Shown piece by piece: positions 1 through 4,934 of a stretch of 6,074 bases of DNA. The DNA lies in the NCBI GenBank assembly GCA_041743835.1, contig JBGTLW010000339.1:1-6074 (forward strand), given 5' to 3'. The position numbers and the translations under genes are program-made. The notes under the pieces are model-generated. The model worked only from the letters and a program-made list of their open reading frames with translations. It made no database searches and had not been told where the DNA came from. Each line of letters starts with the position of its first letter. Positions within the stretch are counted from its first letter, which is position 1. Source of the stretch: JBGTLW01 sp041743835 (GTDB taxonomy: Bacteria > Planctomycetota > Phycisphaerae > Phycisphaerales > Phycisphaeraceae).

Positions 1-57
1 GGTCACATGGAGCTCCGGGACGGATTATCATAACGGCAATCTTCACCGCCGAACCAC

Positions 58-63
58 GGAAGG
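58..63 (+). promoter_or_regulatory. Ribosome binding site of scpA
   Basis: The purine-rich GGAAGG lies 7 bases before the ATG at 71 and is a good Shine-Dalgarno match. It supports that ATG as the start. I see no convincing promoter in the 57 bases before it, so the promoter or an upstream operon partner may lie outside the window. Confidence 0.7.
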
Positions 64-70
64 TTGGCCC

Positions 71-1174
71 ATGACCGCTCCCGCCAGCAGCCAGACCACC
101 GACTCGCCCCTCTACAGCAGCGACTACCGCGTCGAGCTTGACGCCTACGCCGGGCCACTGGACCTGCTCCTCTACCTCGTCAAGCGCCACGAGATCGACC
201 TGCACGACATCCCGATCGCGGCCCTGACCGAGCAATACCTCCAGCACCTCGAGCTGCTCAAGACCATCAACGTGGATCAGGCGGGCGAGTTTCTGGTCAT
301 GGCCGCGACGCTGCTGGAGATCAAGAGCCGGATGATCTCACCCGCCCCCGAGGCCGACGGGGAGCAGGCCGGCGAACAGCCCGACCACGACGACCCCGCC
401 CACGATGCGCTCGACGCCATCGACCCCCGCCACGAGCTGGTCCAGCAACTGCTCGAATACAAGCGGATCAAGGACGCAGCCATCGGGCTGGAGCGGCGGC
501 AGGACGACTGGGCCTCCCGCTTCAACGTCTCCGCCCAGACCGGCAAGCCAGACGCGGAGGAAGAGGCAGACCCGGACAACGCCAAGCTCGTCGAGATCGA
601 CCTCGAAGATGTCCACGTGCTGGACCTGTGCCAGGCCTTCGCGCGCATCCTCGACACGATCGGACACGTCGGCGACCACCAGGTCACCTACGACGACACG
701 CCGCTGTCACTCCACGCCGAAGACATCCACGATCGGCTCAAACGCGACGGCAACATGTCCCTGCAACAAATCTTCGTCGGCAGGACCAAACGCGCGGAGC
801 TCATCGGCCTGTTCCTCGCCCTGCTCGAACTGACCCGCCAACGCATCGTGCAGGTCACGCAGGATGCAACCGTCGGCGAGATCAACATCCAACTCCGGCC
901 GGAGGAAGAACACATCATCGACGGCGTGCTCCCCGACGAGCCCCCCGCCGACTGGACAAACCCGGTCACCGGCCAGCCGGAATACGACTGGCCAAGCGAC
1001 GAGGCCAAGCGGCGCTTCGAGCGCCGGCAGACTCGCCGCGCCAGGTTCGGGCAGGATGCGGACGACGCGGACGATGACCCCGTCATCGTCGATGAGAGCG
1101 ACGACGAAGCGCTCAGCGAAGACGAGGTGCCAGACGCCGACGTGGAAATCGACCGGGACGACGAGACGGCCTAA
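71..1174 (+). CDS. scpA: Segregation and condensation protein A (ScpA kleisin)
   Basis: Encodes a 367-residue ScpA, the kleisin that bridges the two SMC heads and binds ScpB in the bacterial condensin, which compacts and segregates the chromosome in the cytoplasm. The N-terminal SMC-binding region (about residues 18-92) carries the family pattern around YAGPLDLLLYLV (26-37), followed by a helical stretch ending in LLEIKSRMIS (81-90). A variable linker rich in acidic residues follows (about 93-175). The C-terminal winged-helix region (about 176-276) ends in a typical LFLALLELTRQRIVQV stretch (247-262) and EINIQL (270-275). Beyond it are about 90 extra residues, ending in a strongly acidic Asp/Glu tail (about 328-366). 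This makes the protein clearly longer than the usual 240-290 residues. The start is supported by GGAAGG 7 bases upstream. No scpB follows; the next gene is convergent. Family assignment is firm, and the role of the tail is unknown. Confidence 0.94.
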   Translation: MTAPASSQTTDSPLYSSDYRVELDAYAGPLDLLLYLVKRHEIDLHDIPIAALTEQYLQHLELLKTINVDQAGEFLVMAATLLEIKSRMISPAPEADGEQAGEQPDHDDPAHDALDAIDPRHELVQQLLEYKRIKDAAIGLERRQDDWASRFNVSAQTGKPDAEEEADPDNAKLVEIDLEDVHVLDLCQAFARILDTIGHVGDHQVTYDDTPLSLHAEDIHDRLKRDGNMSLQQIFVGRTKRAELIGLFLALLELTRQRIVQVTQDATVGEINIQLRPEEEHIIDGVLPDEPPADWTNPVTGQPEYDWPSDEAKRRFERRQTRRARFGQDADDADDDPVIVDESDDEALSEDEVPDADVEIDRDDETA

Positions 1175-1182
1175 CCGTGACG

Positions 1183-1207
1183 CCCCCGTGATTGCGGGAC
1201 CCGGGGG
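1183..1207. other. Weak GC-rich inverted repeat between convergent genes
   Basis: Between the stop codons of scpA and the HPF/RaiA gene (1175-1224), CCCCC at 1183-1187 can pair with GGGGG at 1203-1207. A nested alternative pairs CCCG (1185-1188) with CGGG (1195-1198). No T-run follows on either strand, so this is at best a weak two-way stop or pause site for the converging transcripts. Confidence 0.25.
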
Positions 1208-1224
1208 ACTCGCGGGATTTGGGG

Positions 1225-1539
1225 TCAGTGATCGGCCCGGCGGTCGAAGGTCTTCTGCACCACGCGGGCCAGCTTGTCGGCCGTCTCTTTGACCACCTTG
1301 TAGAAATCGTCGCCCACGTGCTCCACAACCAGCGGCTGCATCCCCGACGGGCGGGCTTCCATCAGGCACCGCTTATCCATCGGCGTCTCCTTGATCGCGC
1401 TGCTGTCATCGCGGAGGTGGACCTCCACCCGTGTCACACGGGCAGCCAGGTGGCCCATGCTTTGCGTCACCTGCTCACGCACCTTGGCTTCCAGGCTTTC
1501 GCTTTTCTCGATGTCCGCGTAATTGATCTGAATCAGCAT
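1225..1539 (-). CDS. HPF/RaiA-family ribosome-associated protein, short form
   Basis: A 104-residue cytoplasmic protein related to the HPF/RaiA (sigma-54 modulation, S30AE) family. Members bind the 30S subunit near the decoding centre and silence or protect ribosomes during stress or stationary phase. It begins MLIQINYADIE and shows the beta-alpha-beta-beta-beta-alpha order of the family. The central stretch RVEVHLRDD (37-45), then DKRCLMEAR (55-63) and QPL (68-70), resembles from memory the subgroup usually annotated as HPF/RaiA family ribosome-associated protein. A final helix (about 79-99) carries several Lys and Arg. It has only the N-terminal domain and lacks the C-terminal dimerisation domain of long HPF, so 100S dimer formation by the long-HPF route is not expected. 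The ATG at 1539 is chosen over upstream in-frame starts because AGGAG sits 5 bases before it and the family homology begins there. Monocistronic, convergent with scpA. Confidence 0.9.
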   Translation of the reverse strand: MLIQINYADIEKSESLEAKVREQVTQSMGHLAARVTRVEVHLRDDSSAIKETPMDKRCLMEARPSGMQPLVVEHVGDDFYKVVKETADKLARVVQKTFDRRADH

Positions 1540-1544
1540 GAGGG

Positions 1545-1549
1545 CTCCT
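1545..1549 (-). promoter_or_regulatory. Ribosome binding site that fixes the HPF/RaiA start
   Basis: On the minus strand AGGAG is followed by 5 bases and then the ATG at 1539. This rules in favour of the 104-residue product over a 168-residue reading with an unrelated N-terminus. Confidence 0.8.
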
Positions 1550-1577
1550 GTGGTTCGGGGCTGCACAAATCCCACGG

Positions 1578-1598
1578 GGGGATAACCATTGTATCCCC
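1578..1598. promoter_or_regulatory. Perfect 7+7 dyad over the HPF/RaiA promoter (candidate operator)
   Basis: GGGGATA (1578-1584) and TATCCCC (1592-1598) are exact reverse complements separated by 7 bases. The dyad covers the candidate -10 box and the predicted transcription start. That position suits a repressor operator; if transcribed, it could instead form a hairpin at the very 5' end of the mRNA. No cognate regulator is encoded in the window. Confidence 0.4.
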
Positions 1599-1616
1599 TG
1601 CCCAACCGAGCCGCCT
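1588..1616 (-). promoter_or_regulatory. Candidate promoter of the HPF/RaiA gene
   Basis: TACAAT on the minus strand (1593-1588) matches five of six bases of the sigma-70 -10 box and would start a transcript near 1581, giving a UTR of about 40 bases. The corresponding -35 position (about 1611-1616) matches poorly, so the promoter may need an activator or another sigma factor. The -10 sits inside an inverted repeat (see 1578-1598). Confidence 0.35.
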
Positions 1617-1664
1617 CGTCCACGAGTCGGGCCGCGACATTACCCTGCACGTGCGCGCATGACA

Positions 1665-1694
1665 AAGGCCCCGCGGCTGACGCCACGGGGCCTT
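1665..1694 (-). terminator. Likely intrinsic terminator of glnN
   Basis: AAGGCCCCG (1665-1673) and CGGGGCCTT (1686-1694) form a perfect 9-bp stem with a 12-base loop, starting about 43 bases downstream of the glnN stop codon. Read leftward, the stem is followed by only TTTGTC, so the U-tract is short and termination may be partial. It also insulates the downstream HPF/RaiA gene, which has the same orientation. Confidence 0.6.
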
Positions 1695-1737
1695 GATTGA
1701 GCTTCATGCGGATGCTGCGACGCGTGACCACGAGGGA

Positions 1738-3918
1738 TCACTTGATGAACAGCATCTCCTGATAGGTCGGCAGCGGCCACAGGTCGTCGGCGACGTAGCC
1801 CTCGAGCTCGTCCACGACTTTGCGGATCTCGAGCATCTTCGGCAGCACGTTGTCCTTGACGAACTCGCAGTGCTTCTCGGGGCCGTGGACCGTGGACTCT
1901 TTCTCCTTGAGCGCGACCAGCTCCTCGGTCTTGTCTTGCAGGTCACTGATGAGGGCGGTGACCTTCTGGATCGTCTTGTGGTCCGGCTCGATGCCGACAG
2001 CCTTGAGCGATGCGAGGCTGTTGGCCAGCTCACCCTGGTAGCGGATCGCTGCGGGGAAGATGATGGTCCGCACCATCTCCACGACCAGATTCGACTCGAC
2101 ATTCACCGAGGCGATGTACTGCTCGGAGTACACCTCATAACGCGATTCGGTCTCGCGCTTGGAGAGGACCTTGTACTTCTTGAACAGCTCGATGGTCTCC
2201 TTGCTCTTGATGGCGGGCAGTGCGTCGGCCGCGGTCTTGAGGTTGGGCAGGCCACGCTTGGCCGCTTCCTTATGCCACGCCTCGGAGTAGCCGTCGCCGT
2301 TGAACACGATCGCGGAGCACTCGGTCCACACGCTCTTGACGTACTTGGCGACGGCGTCGCCGAGCTTCTTGGGCGTGGAGGTGTCGGATTTTTCGAGGAG
2401 CGATGCCGCCTCGTCGAGCTGCTCGGCCATGATCGAGTTGATCGCCACCAGCGGGCCGGCGATCGACTGGCTCGACCCCACCGCGCGGAACTCGAAGCGG
2501 TTGCCGGTGAACGCCATCGGGCTGGTGCGGTTGCGGTCGCCCGAGTGCTTGGGGATCGGGGGCAGCACATCTACGCCGACGCTCAGCGTGCTCTTACGGC
2601 TCTTGACGGGCTTGCCCGAGGCGATGGCCTCCATCACCTCGGTCAGCTCGTCGCCGAGGAACACCGAGAGGATGGCGGGGGGCGCTTCATTGGCGCCGAG
2701 GCGGTGGTCGTTGCTGGCCGAGGCGACGACCGCCCGCAGCAGCTTGGACCACTTGAAGACCGACTTGATCATCGCGGCACAGAAGATGAGGAACTGGGCG
2801 TTCTCGGCCGGGGTGTCGCCGGGATCAAACAGGTTGCCTGCATCAGCCGATCCCATGGAGTAGTTAAGGTGCTTGCCGCTGCCGTTGATGCCCTGGAAGG
2901 GCTTCTCGTGCAGCAGGCAGACCATGCCGTACTTCTCCGCCACGCGCTTGAGCGTGGTCATGATGAGCTGCTGGTGGTCGGTGGCGACGTTGCCGAACTC
3001 AAACACCGGGGCGATCTCGAACTGGCCGGGGGCCACCTCGTTGTGCCGGGTCTTGGTGGGGATGCCGAGCTTGAAGCACTCGCGCTCGACCTCGAACATG
3101 CAGGCCTGCACGCGCTCGGGGATGGCGCCGAAGTAGTGGTCGTCGAACTCCTGCCCACGCGGGGGGCGTGCGCCAAACAGCGTGCGGTTCGCGGCCATGA
3201 GGTCGGGGCGGGAGTAGTAAAAGCCCTTGTCGATCAGGAAGTACTCCTGCTCTGCCCCGGCGGTGGAAGACACAAACGCGCCGCTGGTCCCGAAGAACTT
3301 GAGCACGCGCTGGGCCTGAGCGTTGAGGGCCTGCATCGAGCGCAGGACGGGGGTCTTCTTGTCGAGCGCTTCGCCGGTCCACGAGACGAAGGCGGTGGGG
3401 ATGCAGAGGGTGGCCCCGTTGGGGTTCTCCATGATGTAGGCGGGCGAGGTCACGTCCCAGATGGTGTAGCCGCGGGCCTCGAAGGTGGCGCGGATCCCGC
3501 CGGAGGGGAACGATGAGCCGTCGGGCTCGCCCTGGATCAGGGTCTTGCCCTCGAACTGACCGATGGTGCCGCCGCGACCATCGGGGTCGAAGAAGCTGTC
3601 GTGCTTCTCAGCGGTGAGCCCGGTCAAGGGATAGAACACGTGGGCGTAGTGCGTCGCGCCGTGCTCCATCGCCCAGATTTTCATGGCCTCGGCCACGGCG
3701 TCGGCGACGGCCGGGTCCAGCTCGCCGCCGGTCTCCACCGTCTTCTTCAGCGACTTGAAGACGGCCTTGGGCAGGCGCTCGGCCATCTTGTTGAGGCCAA
3801 ACACATTCTTGCCCCACAACTCGCTGGTCGGGACGGCCTTGAAATCAAACGTGCTCTCAACACACCCCGAGCTGGCGATGTTTGAGATGGCTTCCAATCG
3901 TGCTGCGCTTCCACTCAT
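1738..3918 (-). CDS. glnN: Glutamine synthetase, type III (GSIII)
   Basis: A complete 726-residue type III glutamine synthetase. It makes glutamine from glutamate, ammonium and ATP in the cytoplasm and is a main entry of ammonium into metabolism. GSIII is a large dodecameric form distinct from GSI (about 450 residues). The N-terminal GSIII-specific region includes ELWGKNVFG (33-41) and GATHYAHVFYPLTG followed by TAEKHDSFF (87-110). The conserved FEARGYTIWDVTSPAYI lies at 146-162. Catalytic-core motifs follow: GAEQEYFLID (221-230), HNEVAPGQFEIAP (292-304), GINGSGKHLNYS (343-354), NDHRLGANEAPPAI (403-416) and NRFEFRAVGSSQSIAGP (473-489). The C-terminal region is helical and charged. No key motif is missing. 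The ATG at 3918 is preferred over the GTG at 3972 because GGAG lies 10 bases before it and GSIII proteins normally begin near this residue. It appears monocistronic. No PII or NtrC gene is in the window. Confidence 0.97.
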   Translation of the reverse strand: MSGSAARLEAISNIASSGCVESTFDFKAVPTSELWGKNVFGLNKMAERLPKAVFKSLKKTVETGGELDPAVADAVAEAMKIWAMEHGATHYAHVFYPLTGLTAEKHDSFFDPDGRGGTIGQFEGKTLIQGEPDGSSFPSGGIRATFEARGYTIWDVTSPAYIMENPNGATLCIPTAFVSWTGEALDKKTPVLRSMQALNAQAQRVLKFFGTSGAFVSSTAGAEQEYFLIDKGFYYSRPDLMAANRTLFGARPPRGQEFDDHYFGAIPERVQACMFEVERECFKLGIPTKTRHNEVAPGQFEIAPVFEFGNVATDHQQLIMTTLKRVAEKYGMVCLLHEKPFQGINGSGKHLNYSMGSADAGNLFDPGDTPAENAQFLIFCAAMIKSVFKWSKLLRAVVASASNDHRLGANEAPPAILSVFLGDELTEVMEAIASGKPVKSRKSTLSVGVDVLPPIPKHSGDRNRTSPMAFTGNRFEFRAVGSSQSIAGPLVAINSIMAEQLDEAASLLEKSDTSTPKKLGDAVAKYVKSVWTECSAIVFNGDGYSEAWHKEAAKRGLPNLKTAADALPAIKSKETIELFKKYKVLSKRETESRYEVYSEQYIASVNVESNLVVEMVRTIIFPAAIRYQGELANSLASLKAVGIEPDHKTIQKVTALISDLQDKTEELVALKEKESTVHGPEKHCEFVKDNVLPKMLEIRKVVDELEGYVADDLWPLPTYQEMLFIK

Positions 3919-4094
3919 GTTGTTGACGCTCCAAAAACGGGTCGGGTGAATAGGAATGACCGTGTCAGCCACCCCGCCTGCTCAATCAGCGCTCGTCCAG
4001 CCCCAAGACCCCGCCCCAAGGCGAAGCGATGCTTGCTGTCTGAGGCGACCGATCGATCGCGCGGGTGGTACCTCCGGTTCGCAGGCCAAAGGTG
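3919..4094 (-). promoter_or_regulatory. Long 5' untranslated leader of glnN
   Basis: If transcription starts near 4094, glnN carries a leader of about 175 bases. One clear local hairpin is visible at 4045-4060: GCGAUC pairs with GGUCGC around a GAUC loop in the leftward RNA. Its U-G wobble becomes an A-C mismatch on the other strand, which favours a role in the glnN transcript. I see no terminator with a U-run and no match to the cyanobacterial glutamine riboswitch, so regulation by this leader is only a possibility. Confidence 0.35.
3929..3932 (-). promoter_or_regulatory. Ribosome binding site of glnN
   Basis: GGAG on the minus strand lies 10 bases before the ATG at 3918. The spacing is a little long but far better than anything before the alternative GTG at 3972, so it supports the shorter 726-residue product. 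Confidence 0.5.
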
Positions 4095-4100
4095 CGGAGC

Positions 4101-4129
4101 ATCATAGCCACTGACTACCTGAGACGCAA
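4101..4129 (-). promoter_or_regulatory. Candidate sigma-70-type promoter of glnN
   Basis: On the minus strand TTGCGT (4129-4124) and TATGAT (4106-4101) are separated by exactly 17 bases. The -10 matches the consensus in five of six positions, the -35 in three. T-rich tracts just upstream (minus strand of 4136-4153) resemble an UP element. I saw no GG-N10-GC sigma-54 promoter here. Confidence 0.45.
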
Positions 4130-4142
4130 GCCCCGAAAAAAT

Positions 4143-4223
4143 CGCCTAAAAAATAGGCGTGCATCTCGAATTATCGTGCAACAGTTAGGCGAACGACTCG
4201 ATTTTCCGGGTTTCACGCCTTAA
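4143..4223. repeat. Cluster of CGCCTA-type motifs between divergent promoters
   Basis: CGCCTA (4143-4148) and TAGGCG (4154-4159) form a perfect dyad around five A's. The same core recurs as TTAGGCG (4185-4191) and, with an extra T, as CGCCTTAA (4216-4223). The cluster lies between the leftward glnN promoter and the rightward promoter at 4253, where a shared regulator could bind. The function is inferred from position only. Confidence 0.35.
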
Positions 4224-4233
4224 AAGTGAGCCG

Positions 4234-4243
4234 GGAATATTCC
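4234..4243. promoter_or_regulatory. Perfect 10-bp palindrome upstream of the rightward promoter
   Basis: GGAATATTCC is self-complementary and ends 9 bases before the -35 box at 4253. Its centre would be about 48 bases upstream of the predicted transcription start, a position typical of activator sites. It is short enough to be chance. Confidence 0.25.
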
Positions 4244-4252
4244 GAGTGACCC

Positions 4253-4280
4253 TTGACTTCTACCTGCACCCGCGTATTGT
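4253..4280 (+). promoter_or_regulatory. Sigma-70-type promoter of the leader and 112-residue gene
   Basis: TTGACT (4253-4258) and TATTGT (4275-4280) are separated by 16 bases, with five of six and four of six consensus matches. A start near 4287 would give a 256-base leader before the ATG at 4543. No comparable promoter is seen between here and that ATG, so the downstream gene probably depends on this one. Confidence 0.6.
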
Positions 4281-4324
4281 GATAACCGACAAGACCGCAA
4301 CCTGCCCTTCAGGGCTGAGAAACG

Positions 4325-4438
4325 ATGACCCAGATGCACGCCCAATTTTCTCTCGCTGCCAAGCGCCAGGCCGGTGTCTCCACCCGCTGTGCGTGGATGG
4401 TTTCGATCTGCAACAAAAACCGTGGGCCTCTGAGGTAA
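4325..4438 (+). CDS. Possible 37-residue leader peptide
   Basis: An ATG at 4325 opens 37 codons ending in TAA at 4436-4438. The product begins MTQMHAQFSL and has Arg, Cys, Trp and Asn-Lys-Asn in its second half. There is no run of one amino acid as in classical amino-acid-operon leaders. Its last codons (CGT GGG CCT CTG AGG) contain the 5' arm of the antiterminator, so a ribosome reaching the stop would mask that arm and favour termination. Against it: the only Shine-Dalgarno candidate is AGGG (4311-4314), 10 bases upstream and partly paired in a hairpin, and its G/C at third codon positions (about 70%) is lower than in neighbouring genes. It could be a chance ORF within an RNA. Confidence 0.3.
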   Translation: MTQMHAQFSLAAKRQAGVSTRCAWMVSICNKNRGPLR

Positions 4439-4464
4439 GCGTGGAACCAAGTGTGTTCACCCGA

Positions 4465-4494
4465 CCCCGAGGCCCGCAGCCTCGGGGTTTTTTT
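4465..4494 (+). terminator. Strong intrinsic terminator upstream of the 112-residue gene
   Basis: CCCCGAGGC (4465-4473) and GCCTCGGGG (4479-4487) form a perfect 9-bp GC-rich stem with a 5-base loop, followed at once by seven T's (4488-4494). It is the most convincing terminator in the window. It does not end any conventional rightward gene; it sits inside the leader, 48 bases before the next start codon. Confidence 0.88.
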
Positions 4495-4516
4495 ATGAGC
4501 CGTGCGTGTAGCACGG

Positions 4517-4536
4517 CCACCGTCAAGGAAAGGTGG
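4517..4536 (+). promoter_or_regulatory. Ribosome binding site in a possible masking hairpin
   Basis: The Shine-Dalgarno AGGTGG (4531-4536) lies 6 bases before the ATG at 4543 and decides that start. CCACC (4517-4521) can pair with GGTGG (4532-4536), leaving AAGGA in the loop, so the site could be partly hidden. The pairing competes at one base with the 4499-4517 hairpin. Confidence 0.5.
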
Positions 4537-4542
4537 TGTCAG

Positions 4543-4881
4543 ATGATTACCCGGATCGAATTGAATGAAGCGTTTGCCGCGATCGGTGCCCGCGTGGTGT
4601 TGGCACCCGCGGGGCTGGACTTCCGCGTGGCGCCCGACCAGCCCGGCGCGCGTGTGACGCTCCGCACCGATGCCCAGGGCGAATACTTCGAGGTGACCGT
4701 GAACTACACCCGTGTGGTCGACATGTGGGTGACCGATGTCAACGAGGACCGCCGGCAACTGGTCCTCGTCGCCAACGACTGGGGACGCACCCTCGACGCC
4801 TCCCCGCTGGTGTTCTTTGTCGGCATCAACGAGGCCGGGTGGTTCGTGAACGACCTGACCGAAAAAAGCGAGGTCGAATAA
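4543..4881 (+). CDS. Small protein of unknown function, planctomycete-like
   Basis: A 112-residue soluble protein that I cannot assign to a characterised family. It has no signal peptide, membrane segment or cysteine. It reads as an N-terminal helix (residues 1-14, ITRIELNEAFAAIG), then alternating strands, with GEYFEV (46-51), the hydrophobic RQLVLVAND (66-74) and a final FFVGINEAGWFVNDL (89-103). From memory this layout (short helix, FE/FD strand, QLxLLV strand, then a C-terminal GxxExxWFV) resembles uncharacterised proteins common in planctomycetes, but no search was possible. The start at 4543 is set by AGGTGG 6 bases upstream. An in-frame ATG at 4495 follows the terminator T-run directly and has no ribosome site, and an upstream GTG would read through the terminator. 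Expression seems to depend on read-through of the attenuator-like leader. Confidence 0.82.
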   Translation: MITRIELNEAFAAIGARVVLAPAGLDFRVAPDQPGARVTLRTDAQGEYFEVTVNYTRVVDMWVTDVNEDRRQLVLVANDWGRTLDASPLVFFVGINEAGWFVNDLTEKSEVE

Positions 4882-4934
4882 ACCGCCCCGCGACACGATG
4901 CACCGATCACAGGCGTCAGCCCAGCGCTCGCCAC

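Larger units (their letters stand above)
4287..4542 (+). ncRNA. Structured leader RNA, candidate transcription attenuator
   Basis: The transcript from the promoter at 4253 would first run about 208 bases to a strong terminator (4465-4494), then another 48 to the next gene. Several pairings are visible. A small hairpin GCCC/GGGC lies at 4304-4315. ATGGTTT (4397-4403) pairs with AAACCGT (4417-4423), including one G-U. GTGGGCCTC (4422-4430) pairs with GAGGCCCGC (4469-4477), 9 pairs including one G-U, and this excludes the terminator stem. After the terminator, GCCGTGC (4499-4505) pairs with GCACGGC (4511-4517). Mutually exclusive terminator and antiterminator stems are the hallmark of attenuators. 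If the terminator works without control, the main product would be a small RNA of about 208 bases. I recognise no known riboswitch family. Confidence 0.5.

Noticed and set aside
1540..1731. A 64-residue N-terminal extension of the HPF/RaiA protein.
   Set aside because: It would read through the glnN terminator hairpin and the promoter region, and AGGAG directly before the ATG at 1539 marks the true start.
1693..3516. A 607-codon open frame on the plus strand.
   Set aside because: It is the antisense shadow of glnN. Its residue composition, rich in His, Gly, Asp and Leu with no recognisable domain, is typical of the antisense frame of a GC-rich gene.
3919..3972. An 18-residue N-terminal extension of glutamine synthetase from GTG 3972.
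   Set aside because: The GTG has only a weak ribosome site, and the family normally begins near the ATG at 3918.
4063..4072. GGGTGGTACC on the plus strand resembles the T-box core that pairs with tRNA.
   Set aside because: The flanking bases differ from the T-box consensus, no specifier-loop stem or following terminator is visible, and the site lies upstream of the rightward promoter.
4313..4328. GGCTGAGA followed by GACCC resembles the first part of a TPP riboswitch (THI box).
   Set aside because: The rest of the THI element, notably the CCTGATCTGG-type half and the AGGGAA end, is missing, and the downstream gene has no thiamine link.
4246..4542. An in-frame upstream extension of the 112-residue gene, starting at GTG 4246 or ATG 4495.
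   Set aside because: The GTG version would cover the promoter and translate through the terminator. The ATG 4495 follows directly on the T-run and has no ribosome site. The ATG at 4543 has AGGTGG at a good distance.
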